From Bacteroidales bacterium (GTDB lineage: Bacteria; Bacteroidota; Bacteroidia; Bacteroidales; Rikenellaceae): a DNA stretch of 64,000 nucleotides. A model generated the notes under the pieces. It had not been told where the DNA came from, did not search any database, and saw only the letters and a list, made by a program, of their open reading frames with translations. The stretch covers positions 481,983-545,982 of the forward strand of contig CAJTFS010000001.1 in NCBI GenBank assembly GCA_910575495.1. The letters run 5' to 3'. Both the position numbers and the translations under genes were made by a program. Numbering within the stretch: position 1 is the first letter of the stretch; every line of letters starts with the position of its first letter. This document shows, piece by piece, positions 44,078 to 52,655 of the stretch.

Positions 44078-44350
44078 ATGGCTTATTTAACAGCAGAGAA
44101 AAAGCAGGAGCTTTTCGGCCAGTACGGCAAGTCCAACACCGACACGGGTTCTCCCGAGAGCCAGATCGCGTTGTTTTCATACCGTATCAGCCACCTTACC
44201 AACCACCTCAAAAGCAACAAGCACGACTTCGGAACCCAGCGCGCCCTGCTGCGCCTGGTAGGTAAGCGCCGCCAGTTGCTGGAGTACCTCAAGGAGGTCG
44301 ACATCGAGCGCTACCGCGCCATCGTCAAGACGCTCAACCTCCGCAAGTAG
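44078..44350 (+). CDS. rpsO: 30S ribosomal protein S15
   Basis: A 90-residue ribosomal protein binding 16S rRNA helices 20-22. Family hallmarks are TGSPESQIALFSYRISHL, the loop with His and Asp (LKSNKHDFGTQRALLRLV), and GKRRQLLEYL. As in many bacteria it lies just before pnp, but here a strong hairpin with a T run separates the two genes. Confidence 0.97.
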   Translation: MAYLTAEKKQELFGQYGKSNTDTGSPESQIALFSYRISHLTNHLKSNKHDFGTQRALLRLVGKRRQLLEYLKEVDIERYRAIVKTLNLRK

Positions 44351-44663
44351 TCCGCTGGGGAAGAAATGAGGGCAATTCCCGCGAGGGGTTGCCTTCATTT
44401 TCGTAGTGAAACCGATCAGAGATTCACGGTCCGCGGTCCGGAGCCCCGTTTTTTTTCGGCCGGCCGGCAGCGAACCCCGCCGCTCCGGGCGTTGCCTCTT
44501 CGGCCGGCTTGCGCCAAATGCGACTCCGGCAGCAGCCGAAGATGAAGCCGCGGCAGGACGTTTCCGATTCCGACAAGGGCGGGAGGACGGCCGGGCGGGA
44601 TGATAGAATCGTGAATCCGTTCGAAGCATTTCAAGATTACACAACAACAGGTTAATATTTTTT
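44351..44663. other. 313-bp rpsO-pnp intergenic region
   Basis: It contains the rpsO terminator and then about 240 bp without a supported gene. No strong TAnnTTTG box is seen before pnp, so pnp may depend on read-through or on a weaker promoter. Confidence 0.5.
44364..44401 (+). terminator. Terminator or attenuator between rpsO and pnp
   Basis: A long imperfect stem (AAATGAGGGCAATTCCC with GGGGTTGCCTTCATTT) around a GCGA tetraloop, ending in a T run. In other bacteria a hairpin in the rpsO-pnp interval is an RNase III processing site; here it looks more like a terminator. Confidence 0.75.
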
Positions 44664-46877
44664 ATGGAAGAGAAGAAGCTGTACAATGCAGTCCGTAAGA
44701 TCATCACGCTGGCCGACGGCCGCGAGATCGAGATCGAAACGGGCAAACTGGCCAAGCAGGCCGACGGCTCGGTCGTTGTCAAGATGGGCAACACCATGCT
44801 GCTCGGTACCGTCGTTGCGGCCAAAGACGCCAAACCCGACACCGATTTCATGCCCTTGCAGGTAGAATACAAGGAGAAATACGCCTCCTGCGGCCGTTAT
44901 CCTGGCGGTTTCATGAAGCGCGAAGGCAAGGCCAACGACTCGGAGGTGCTCACGGCGCGTCTGATCGACCGCGCGCTGCGTCCGCTGTTCCCCTCGGATT
45001 ACCATGCCGAGGTCTACGTCACGGTGAACCTCATTTCGGCCGACAAGGACATCCAGCCCGACGCTCTGGCCGGTCTGGCCGCTTCGGCCGCCCTGGCCGT
45101 GTCGGACATTCCGTTCGGCGGTCCCATTTCGGAGGTCCGCGTCGTCCGCAAGAACGGCCGGTATGCCATCAACCCCGGTTTCTCGGAGATGGCCGAGTGC
45201 GATCTCGACATCATGGTCGGCGGTACGATCGACAACATCCTGATGGTCGAGGGCGAGATGAAGGAGGTTTCCGAGGAAGTGATGCTCGGCGCCATCAAGT
45301 TCGCCCACGAGGAGATCAAGAAGCACTGCGCCGTACAGATCGAACTCTCGAAGGAGCTGGGCAAGGACGTGAAACGCACCTATTGCCACGAGGTCAACGA
45401 CGAGGAGCTGCGCCAGACCATCATCCGCGAACTCTACGACAAGGCCTACGCCATCGCTACGAGCGGCACCATGAAGCACGAGCGCAGCGACATGTTCGAT
45501 GCGCTGGAGGCCGAATTCGCCTCGCGCTACACCGAGGAGGAGCTCGTGGAGAAGGCTCCGCTGATCCACAAGTACTTCCACGACGACGTGCAGAAGAAGG
45601 CCATGCGCAACATGATCCTCGACGAGGGCAAGCGTCTCGACGGCCGCCGCACGGACGAAATCCGCCCCATCTGGTGCGAAGTGGGCTACCTGCCCGCCGC
45701 CCACGGTTCGGCCATCTTCACCCGCGGCGAAACGCAGTCGCTCACGACCGTTACGCTCGGTACGAAACTTGATGAGAAGGTCAAGGACGAAGTGTTGGTA
45801 CAGGGCACCGAGCAGTTCGTGCTCCACTACAACTTCCCGCCCTTCTCCACCGGCGAAGCCAAGGCCGCACGCGGTCTGAGCCGTCGCGAGATCGGCCACG
45901 GCCACCTCGCATGGCGTGCGCTGAAGCCCATGATTCCGCTGGGCGAGGAGAACCCCTACGCCGTGCGCGTGGTGTCGGACATCCTGGAGTCGAACGGTTC
46001 GTCGTCGATGGCCACGGTCTGCGCCGGTACGCTGGCGCTGATGGATGCCGGCGTGAAGCTCAAGAAGCCCGTGTCGGGCATCGCCATGGGGCTGATCTCC
46101 GATTCGGCCACGGGCAAGTGGGCCGTGCTGTCGGACATCCTGGGCGATGAGGACCACCTGGGCGACATGGACTTCAAGGTGACGGGTACCGCCGACGGTA
46201 TCACCGCCACGCAGATGGACATCAAGGTCGACGGCCTCTCCTACGAGGTGCTCGCCGCCGCTCTGGAGCAGGCACGCAAGGGCCGCATGCACATCCTCGG
46301 CAAGCTCACCGAGTGCATCGCCGAGCCGCGCGCCGACTACCGTCCGTTCGTGCCGCGCATCGTCCAGATCACCATCCCGCAGGATATGATCGGTGCCGTC
46401 ATCGGCCCGGGCGGCAAGGTGATCCAGGACATCCAGAAGACCACCGGTACGACCATCACCATCACCGAGGTGGACCAGAAGGGTATCGTCGACATCTTCG
46501 GCGTCGACAAGGCCGCTTTGGACGGCGCCCTGTCCCGCATCAAGGCGATCGTCGCCGTGCCCGAGGTGGGCGAGACCTACCATGGCAAGATCCGTTCGAT
46601 CGTGGCCTTCGGCGCCTTCGTCGAGATCATGCCCGGCAAGGATGCCCTGCTCCACATCTCGGAGATCGACTACAAGCGCTTCGAGACCATGGACGAAACG
46701 GGTCTCAAGGAGGGCGACGAGATCGATGTGAAACTTATCGGTGTCGATGCCAAGACCGGCAAGCTCAAACTTTCGCGCAAGGTGCTGCTGCCCAAGCCCG
46801 AAGGTTATGTTGAGCGCGAGCGCCGTCCGCGTCCCGAGCGCCGTGAGCGCCGCGAACGTTCGGACCGCGACGAATAG
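44664..46877 (+). CDS. pnp: Polyribonucleotide nucleotidyltransferase (PNPase)
   Basis: A 737-residue 3'-5' phosphorolytic exoribonuclease acting in mRNA decay. Two RNase PH domains (about 10-225 and 330-560), a KH domain (about 570-630, [20 protein letters not shown]) and an S1 domain (about 640-705, [18 protein letters not shown]) are all present, followed by a charged Arg/Glu-rich tail of about 25 residues. Active-site features of the second core, FPPFSTGEA and [17 protein letters not shown], are intact. Confidence 0.97.
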   Translation: MEEKKLYNAVRKIITLADGREIEIETGKLAKQADGSVVVKMGNTMLLGTVVAAKDAKPDTDFMPLQVEYKEKYASCGRYPGGFMKREGKANDSEVLTARLIDRALRPLFPSDYHAEVYVTVNLISADKDIQPDALAGLAASAALAVSDIPFGGPISEVRVVRKNGRYAINPGFSEMAECDLDIMVGGTIDNILMVEGEMKEVSEEVMLGAIKFAHEEIKKHCAVQIELSKELGKDVKRTYCHEVNDEELRQTIIRELYDKAYAIATSGTMKHERSDMFDALEAEFASRYTEEELVEKAPLIHKYFHDDVQKKAMRNMILDEGKRLDGRRTDEIRPIWCEVGYLPAAHGSAIFTRGETQSLTTVTLGTKLDEKVKDEVLVQGTEQFVLHYNFPPFSTGEAKAARGLSRREIGHGHLAWRALKPMIPLGEENPYAVRVVSDILESNGSSSMATVCAGTLALMDAGVKLKKPVSGIAMGLISDSATGKWAVLSDILGDEDHLGDMDFKVTGTADGITATQMDIKVDGLSYEVLAAALEQARKGRMHILGKLTECIAEPRADYRPFVPRIVQITIPQDMIGAVIGPGGKVIQDIQKTTGTTITITEVDQKGIVDIFGVDKAALDGALSRIKAIVAVPEVGETYHGKIRSIVAFGAFVEIMPGKDALLHISEIDYKRFETMDETGLKEGDEIDVKLIGVDAKTGKLKLSRKVLLPKPEGYVERERRPRPERRERRERSDRDE

Positions 46878-47220
46878 AGCGGTCGCCGCAACGTTTCGGA
46901 CGGAAGCTGTCCGAGGTTTTCTTGAACCGAGAGCAGAGTCGGCGGCCGAGCGGCTCCCGGGTGTTCCCCGAGCTTGGCGAAGGGTTTGCCGGGGGTGCGA
47001 AGGGTGCGGGCTTTGCCGAGGCGAGAAAACCAGCATGACAATGAACAATTTCTGCCTGAAGTATTGCACGTTCAGCGAAAGTTTTCTACATTTGCGCTGT
47101 TGGGCTCTCTCTGTACGACCTCTCGCGGAAGTCCGGGCAACCGGAGCGGGCAGGGAAGCGTCCGGCAAGGCAACCAAGGAACAAGAGGCAAACAAAATAA
47201 ACACTTTTAAAAGCAAGACC
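46878..47220. other. 343-bp region with promoter and leader of the OmpA/TPR lipoprotein gene
   Basis: No gene is supported. The first half is G+C-rich and unstructured apart from small inverted repeats. The second half carries the TACATTTG box (47087-47094) and a leader of about 125 nt ending in A-rich sequence before the start codon, typical of a strongly translated message. Confidence 0.6.
47087..47094 (+). promoter_or_regulatory. -7 box for the OmpA/TPR lipoprotein gene
   Basis: TACATTTG, an exact match, with a TTG at 47064-47066 about 20 bp upstream as a partial -33 element. The following leader of about 125 nt is long for this genome. Confidence 0.6.
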
Positions 47221-48948
47221 ATGAAAAACGTAATGAAATTGAGCATCGTGCTCGTTGCTGCCGCATTGGCATTCTCGAGCTGCAACTGCTTCAAGAAGAT
47301 GGCCAAGAACCGCGACGAGGTGAACCTGACCGTCAATCCCGAGGTTCTGACGTTGAACAACGGCATCGTTGCCGCCGACATCACCGTCACTTTCCCCGAG
47401 GATTACTTCAACAAGAAGGCCGTTGTCAAGGTGACTCCCGTCATCGTGTTCGAGGGCGGTGAGGTTGCCGGTACGCCCAAGTTCTACCAGGGTTCGAGCG
47501 TCGACGACAACTATGCCATGATCGACAACAACGGCGGCAGCTACACCCAGCACGTCGAGTTCCCCTACGATCCCCGCATGGACCAGTGCGAGCTCCAGCT
47601 CCGCGCTGAGATCAAGTGCCCCAGCGGTAGCTGCAAGGAGTTCACGCTGGTGAACCTCAACGACGGCGCCATCCCCACCAAAGAGCAGGCTGCCGTTCTG
47701 GCCGGCAGCGACGAGGCTGCCAAGGCTGCTCTTGCCAAGGAGTTCGGTCTGACGGTCGCCTACGGTCTCAACACCCTGCAGAAGGATCTCAAGTATGGCG
47801 ATCTGATGGAGCCCATGGCCAACAACTACAAGCGCGTGACCACCGTTGTCGACAAGACCGATCTGCTCTACGCCATCAATTCGTCGGTCGTGACGAAGAA
47901 GAACGAGCGTAAGGCCGACCTCGGCGAGTTCAAGAACAACGTCGATAAGAACCTCGAGAACGACCGCGCCACGCAGAACATCGCCGTCAAGGGTTACGCT
48001 TCGCCCGATGGTCCCGAGAAGTTCAACGACAAGCTTTCGAAGGCTCGCAGCGAGTCGGGCAAGAAGGTCGTTGCCAAGCTGCTGAAGAACTCGGGTCTCG
48101 ACATCGACGCTGCCGCCTACGGCGAGGACTGGGAAGGCTTCAAGGAGCTCGTCGAGAAGTCCGACATCAAGGACAAGAACCTGATTCTCCAGGTGCTGGG
48201 CCTCTACAACTCGCCCGCACAGCGCGAGGCCGAGATCAAGAACATGTCGTCGGTATTCAACGAGCTTAAGAGCGACATCCTTCCCGAGCTGCGTCGTTCG
48301 CAGATCGTCAACAGCACCGACATCCAGGGCAAGACCGACGCCGAGATCATGGCCGCTTACCGCAACGGCGACGCGCTGACCGTCGAGGAGTACCTCTACG
48401 CTGCCGACAAGCTCGCCAACGGTGCCAACGAGCAGGTTTCGATCCTCGCCGCTGCCGCCAAGAAGTACAACGACGCCCGCGTTTACAACAACCTCGGTGT
48501 CGCTCAGACCAAGGCCGGTCAGAAAGCTTCGGCTCTGCAGTCGTTCGAGAAAGCTGCCAAGCTGGATTCGTCGAAGGAGCTCAACAAGAACCTCCTCCTC
48601 TCGAACCTCGCCAACGGCCGGACCGCCGAGGCCAAGAAGTACGCTCAGTCGGCCGACGCCGAGGCTAAGGCTGCCATGGCTGCCGCTCAGGGCGACTACA
48701 AGGCTGCCGCCAACACGCTGGAGGGTTACAACGCCGCTGTTGCTTCGGTTATGAACAACGATCTCGCCGCTGCCAAGAAAGCCATCGCCAAGGACAACTC
48801 GGCCGATGCCGACTACCTGCGCGCCGTGATCGCTGCCAAGGAGGGCGACCTCAACACCGCCAATGCTCAGCTCAAGAGCGCTGTGGCCAAGAACCCCGCT
48901 CTCGCTGAGAAGGCTGCCAAGGACGTAAACCTCAAGGCTCTGCGCTAA
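47221..48948 (+). CDS. OmpA-like/TPR outer-membrane lipoprotein
   Basis: A 575-residue lipoprotein with signal and lipobox FSSC (C21). It has a beta-rich region (about 35-150), a central OmpA-like segment (about 255-305, IAVKGYASPDGPEKFNDKLS with following RSESGKK), and C-terminal TPR-like helices rich in Ala and Lys (about 400-575, ARVYNNLGVAQTKAGQKASALQSFEKAA). Proteins of this plan in Bacteroidota are abundant envelope proteins, possibly peptidoglycan-linked. A restricted codon set (GCT/GCC, AAG, CTC) differs from neighbours and suggests very high expression. A strong promoter and a textbook terminator flank it. Confidence 0.85.
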   Translation: MKNVMKLSIVLVAAALAFSSCNCFKKMAKNRDEVNLTVNPEVLTLNNGIVAADITVTFPEDYFNKKAVVKVTPVIVFEGGEVAGTPKFYQGSSVDDNYAMIDNNGGSYTQHVEFPYDPRMDQCELQLRAEIKCPSGSCKEFTLVNLNDGAIPTKEQAAVLAGSDEAAKAALAKEFGLTVAYGLNTLQKDLKYGDLMEPMANNYKRVTTVVDKTDLLYAINSSVVTKKNERKADLGEFKNNVDKNLENDRATQNIAVKGYASPDGPEKFNDKLSKARSESGKKVVAKLLKNSGLDIDAAAYGEDWEGFKELVEKSDIKDKNLILQVLGLYNSPAQREAEIKNMSSVFNELKSDILPELRRSQIVNSTDIQGKTDAEIMAAYRNGDALTVEEYLYAADKLANGANEQVSILAAAAKKYNDARVYNNLGVAQTKAGQKASALQSFEKAAKLDSSKELNKNLLLSNLANGRTAEAKKYAQSADAEAKAAMAAAQGDYKAAANTLEGYNAAVASVMNNDLAAAKKAIAKDNSADADYLRAVIAAKEGDLNTANAQLKSAVAKNPALAEKAAKDVNLKALR

Positions 48949-48993
48949 ACCTTGCAGGGGGGGCTGAAAAAGAGTCTCCCGTGCATCATAGGG

Positions 48994-49023
48994 GCCCCGG
49001 ATCGGAAGATTCGGGGCTTTTTT
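48994..49023 (+). terminator. Terminator after the OmpA/TPR lipoprotein gene
   Basis: A G+C-rich 10-bp stem (GCCCCGGATC with GATTCGGGGC, one G-T pair) around GGAA, followed by seven T. It is a classical rho-independent terminator. Confidence 0.92.
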
Positions 49024-49183
49024 ATATGCAGTCCGTCGTATCTACTGGCGGAACACAGTAGGGTATCGGGCGGCGACGGTCAGCGTGTCTGTATCCTGCA
49101 CAGGGTGCGAACGGAAAGGCGGTGCGGAGATTGCAGAGTCGCCGGATGCGGCGGCAAGTCAGACGAAAGAAAGGTAAAAGCGG

Positions 49184-49422
49184 TCCGTGCAGATGCTGGA
49201 CGCAGCGCACGGCGCGGCCGGTGGTTCGATTCCCGTTATCCAACGGGTTGACCAGTCCGGCGTCGAGCCGCAGGAACGCACCATTGTAATTGCCCGAAGC
49301 ATAGGTCGATGACGACCAATAGCGCCCCGTTGTGCCGACTTCACCCAAGGCTCCCGTCGTATTGTTGCGGTAGCCCGAAGCAGGCGCCGTAGCAATCGCT
49401 GGATGGATGGCGCGGCGGATGT
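49184..49422 (-). pseudogene. FISUMP-type surface-protein fragment, copy 1
   Basis: The minus strand encodes ASGYRNNTTGALGEVGTTG, RYWSSSTYASGNYNGAF and GLVNPLDNGNR..RAVRCVQ, the C-terminal domain typical of FISUMP and related Bacteroidota surface proteins. It has no signal peptide, no N-terminal domain and no sensible start, and the sequence beyond VRCVQ is not conserved. It shares about 230 bp with copy 2 at 62912-63150. I infer a remnant or silent cassette of a larger surface-protein family. Confidence 0.7.
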
Positions 49423-49784
49423 TCGGAGAAAAACACCGTGTCAAACGTTTTTATAACTGATCGACTCTGTTGTCTGTCAGTGGATTGCCTGAATCTGCAT
49501 ACCGCGCTGGTACAAACCTTGGTCCGTGCCACTCAGGGTCGGAAACCGCTTTTACCTTGTTTGTTATTTCAGAAGTCCTGGGTATTGAAGCTGCAATCAT
49601 ACGGCTTGCATCGGTCGTCGGATAGATGACGACGGGAAACGACCGGATGCCGGTCGGCGGGGAGGTTGGCTGCATAATGCAGGACCTGCCATGAAAAATG
49701 CGCACGATATATTTGTCGTGCGCGTTTTTCATGGATCTGTCGGGACATCGAAGCGAACGGCCGAATCGCCCTCGCCCGAGGTTT
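49423..49784. other. Intergenic relic region beside FISUMP copy 1
   Basis: It contains at about 49478-49535 a segment (minus strand VARTKVCTSAV..FRQS in one frame) that is recognisably similar to the right window edge (63903-63975). Frames are interrupted, so it is pseudogenic. A hairpin with arms of the CGCACGA/TCGTGCG type (about 49700-49730) near the GH57 stop may be its terminator. Confidence 0.5.
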
Positions 49785-50990
49785 CTATGCCTCTTCTTTG
49801 GCGGCAAGGGCCTTGTCGACCTCGATGATGAAGTCGGCCAACACGTTCATGTAGTTGATGAAAGCGTCGTAGGCCGAGTCGTAGGGGTTGAAGTAGGAGT
49901 GGACATCGCCGTCCGACAACCATTTGGTGGCCATGTAGTAGAAATGGTCGGAGGTCTGGAGGAAGTTCCACACGTAGTCGAAGTCGGGGTTGCCGAGCCG
50001 GGCGATCTTCTCCTTGAGGCCGTAGAGCTTGGAGAAAGCCTCGTTCTGCAACTCGTTGCCGAGCCAGGCCGTGACGTCGCGCTCCTCGTCGGCCCACGAC
50101 ATGGTGTGGGGGCAGTGGAGCACCGCAACGGGCTGGTATCTGTCGGCCGCCTCGCTTACGGTGGCGAATTCCAGGTACCCGGTGGCCGTGAGGGTCCGGG
50201 GCAGCTCCTTCATGAATTCGAAAATCCCGGTGTCGGCGGTTTGGTGCTCGCCGAAGGTCTCGTAGTCCATGAAAAGGTTGATGACCTCACCCGGCGTCTG
50301 GTCCGAAGCCAGCCACTCGGCGAATTTCGCGGCGGTCAGCGGCCACTGGTCCCAGCCGCGGTCGGAGAACCGGAAGGCGATGTCGTCCGAGAGCTTGTAG
50401 TTGCGCAGCAGAAGACGCATGCGCTGGTCGATGGCGTTGGCATAGACGAAGTTGGGCGACTTCCAGCCCAGCACGTGCTTGGCACCCTCGGCCAGCATGG
50501 TGCGGAAGCCCATTTCGGAGACCATGGCGCCGATCTGGTCGGAGTAGATCAGTTCGGTGTTGCGGAAAGCGGCGGGTTTGACGCCGAACTCCTTCTCGAT
50601 GGTTGCGACATGGAGCTGCACCTGCGCGGCGAAGTCCTCTTTCGAGGCGAGCGACGCGAGGGAGTGGGAGTAGGTTTCGGCCAGGAACTCGACACAGCCC
50701 GTGGCCGCCAGCTCCTTGAATGAAGCGAGCACCTCGGGTGCGAAGGTGCGGAACTGCTCGATGGCGGTGCCGGTGATGGAGAACGAACAGCGGAAACGCC
50801 CTTCGTTCTCGCGGATGAGCTTCAGGAGCAGGGCGTTCATCGGCAGGTAGCACTGGCGGGCGACTTTCTGCATGATCGAACGATTGAGCAGATCGTCGAG
50901 GTAGTTGTGGTCCTTGCCCATGTTGAAGAAACGGTATTTCTTCAGACGCCAGGGCTGGTGGACCTGAAAGTACAGGCAGACGGTTTTCAT
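49785..50990 (-). CDS. Glycoside hydrolase family 57
   Basis: A 401-residue cytoplasmic GH57 enzyme (alpha-amylase or 4-alpha-glucanotransferase type) acting on alpha-1,4-glucans. Conserved regions are seen: HQPWRL near the N-terminus, FSITGTAIEQF, EFLAETYSHSLA, the nucleophile region FRNTELIYSD and the acid/base region LFMDYETFGEHQ. No signal peptide is seen, so it acts on internal glycogen. It starts 13 bp after the GT4 gene and ends the alpha-glucan cluster. Confidence 0.92.
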   Translation of the reverse strand: MKTVCLYFQVHQPWRLKKYRFFNMGKDHNYLDDLLNRSIMQKVARQCYLPMNALLLKLIRENEGRFRCSFSITGTAIEQFRTFAPEVLASFKELAATGCVEFLAETYSHSLASLASKEDFAAQVQLHVATIEKEFGVKPAAFRNTELIYSDQIGAMVSEMGFRTMLAEGAKHVLGWKSPNFVYANAIDQRMRLLLRNYKLSDDIAFRFSDRGWDQWPLTAAKFAEWLASDQTPGEVINLFMDYETFGEHQTADTGIFEFMKELPRTLTATGYLEFATVSEAADRYQPVAVLHCPHTMSWADEERDVTAWLGNELQNEAFSKLYGLKEKIARLGNPDFDYVWNFLQTSDHFYYMATKWLSDGDVHSYFNPYDSAYDAFINYMNVLADFIIEVDKALAAKEEA

Positions 50991-51003
50991 CGGGGGTTAT
51001 TTT

Positions 51004-52317
51004 TTATTTGTTTTTTGCTTCTGCGATCACTTCCTCGTAGACGCCCTTGATCTTGGCGGCCACGTTGTTCCACTTGAGGTTGGTGACCTCTTCCAGTCCC
51101 TTCTCGGCGAACATGTTGGCCAGAGCGGGGTACTTGACCAGGCCGTACATGGCGTCGGCCATGGCGTCGACGTCCCAGTAGTCGACCTTCACGGCATAGT
51201 CGAGCACTTCGGCCACGCCGCTCTGTTTGGAGATGATGACCGGCACGTTGGAGCGCATGGCTTCGAGAGGCGAGATGCCGAACGGCTCCGAGACCGACGG
51301 CATGACGTAGACGTCGGAGAGCTGGAACATCTTGTGGACGTCTTCGCCGCGCAGGAATCCGGTGAAGTGGAAGCGGTCGGCGATGCCGAGACGGGCGACG
51401 CGGCGGATGACATGGTTCATCATGTCGCCCGAGCCGGCCATGACGAAGCGCACGTTGGGCATGCGTTTGAGTACCTTGGCGGCCGCCTCGACAAAGTAGT
51501 CGGGGCCCTTCTGGTAGGTGATGCGGCCCAGGAAGGTGATGATCTTGTCGTCGACGCCGCGCTCGGGAGCCGCCGAGGAGTTCTCGGCGAAACGCACGGC
51601 GTTGTGCATCGTCACGACGCGCTCGGCGGGGATGCCGTAGCGGTTGATGACGATGTTGCGCGTGAGGTTCGAGACGGCCATGACACGGTCGGCGGCCTGC
51701 ATGCCGGCGCGCTCGATGGCGTAGACCTGCGTGTTGATGTTCTCGCCGCTGCGGTCGAACTCCGTGGCGTGCATGTGCACGACCAGCGGCTTGCCCGAGA
51801 CGCGTTTGGCGGCGATGCCGGCGTAGTAGGTGAGCCAGTCGTGGGCGTGGATGACGTCGAACTGCCCTTCGAGGTCGCGGGCCACCTGTGCGGCGACGAC
51901 GGCATAGCGGGCGACCTCCTCCATGAGGTTGGCGCCGTACTTGCCGGAGAAGGTGTAGCGCTGCTTCCAGGCGTCGGTGGTCGACCAGGCGGTGCGGCCG
52001 CTCTGCACGAACTGCTCGTGGTAGACGTCGTACTCCTCGGGCGAGAGGTAGGGCACCATGTTGGAATCGATGCGGATGAACGACATGCTGCCGAGGATGT
52101 CGTCGGCCCCGCTGCCGGTCGATCCGTAGAGCGCCTCTACTTCGCTGGCGTTCAGCACATGGGTGAAACGCTGATCCTCGTCGCCGTAGGCGTGGGGCAC
52201 GACGAACGTCACTTCGACGCCGTTGCGCGCCAATCCGCGGGTCATGCCGTAGCAGGCAGTGCCCAGACCGCCGGCGATGTGAGGAGGAAACTCCCAGCCG
52301 AACATTAAAACTCTCAT
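51004..52317 (-). CDS. GT4 family glycosyltransferase of the glycogen cluster
   Basis: A 437-residue GT-B glycosyltransferase of family 4. It has the N-terminal WEFPPHIAGGLGTACYGM, HAHDWLTYYAGI, FLGRITYQKGPDYFVEAA and the nucleotide-sugar motif SEPFGISPLEAM with its E-x7-E. The N-terminal glycine loop resembles that of starch/glycogen synthases, and its place between GH57 and the debranching enzyme supports a role in alpha-glucan synthesis. The start MRVLMFGWEF at 52315-52317 is supported by a GAAAGG ribosome binding site; the frame is open upstream without homology. Confidence 0.9.
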   Translation of the reverse strand: MRVLMFGWEFPPHIAGGLGTACYGMTRGLARNGVEVTFVVPHAYGDEDQRFTHVLNASEVEALYGSTGSGADDILGSMSFIRIDSNMVPYLSPEEYDVYHEQFVQSGRTAWSTTDAWKQRYTFSGKYGANLMEEVARYAVVAAQVARDLEGQFDVIHAHDWLTYYAGIAAKRVSGKPLVVHMHATEFDRSGENINTQVYAIERAGMQAADRVMAVSNLTRNIVINRYGIPAERVVTMHNAVRFAENSSAAPERGVDDKIITFLGRITYQKGPDYFVEAAAKVLKRMPNVRFVMAGSGDMMNHVIRRVARLGIADRFHFTGFLRGEDVHKMFQLSDVYVMPSVSEPFGISPLEAMRSNVPVIISKQSGVAEVLDYAVKVDYWDVDAMADAMYGLVKYPALANMFAEKGLEEVTNLKWNNVAAKIKGVYEEVIAEAKNK

Positions 52318-52655
52318 AATCGTATTCCTTTCTTTATAACTTTGTTTCGTCTTCCGTCCGATTTTGTCTCTCGTCCGGGCTCGAACCGTTGATTCTGCCG
52401 GGAGACGGCTCTGTTTATTATTCATCGCATCTTGTCGGTCCGGTGCCGTGCGGCTTTGCCGCAGGGAGGGCGGTGCGGGCCGAAGCCGTAGGGCAGCGAT
52501 GCAAACCGTCTTCCGATCACCGGACCGTCCGGGCAGGCGCACCTCCGGTTGCATCTCGCTTTCGGTATCGAAAGCAGCCCGGACTTACCCCCCCCGGGAG
52601 TGACAGCCGCATGCCTGAAAACCCTGAAAGGCATCGACGGCCGATGGTCTCCGAC
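52318..52655. other. 338-bp intergenic region in the glucan cluster
   Basis: No gene is supported. It has a run of eight C near 52588 and G+C-rich short inverted repeats such as CTTTCGGTATCGAAAG. No strong -7 box is seen before the GT4 gene. Confidence 0.45.

Noticed and set aside
44652..47390. 912-codon open frame antisense to pnp
   Set aside because: Composition and lack of family features mark it as an artefact opposite a conserved gene.
49215..49240. tRNA T-arm-like GGTTCGATTCC
   Set aside because: No acceptor or anticodon stem surrounds it, and it belongs to the FISUMP coding relic (NGNRTTG).
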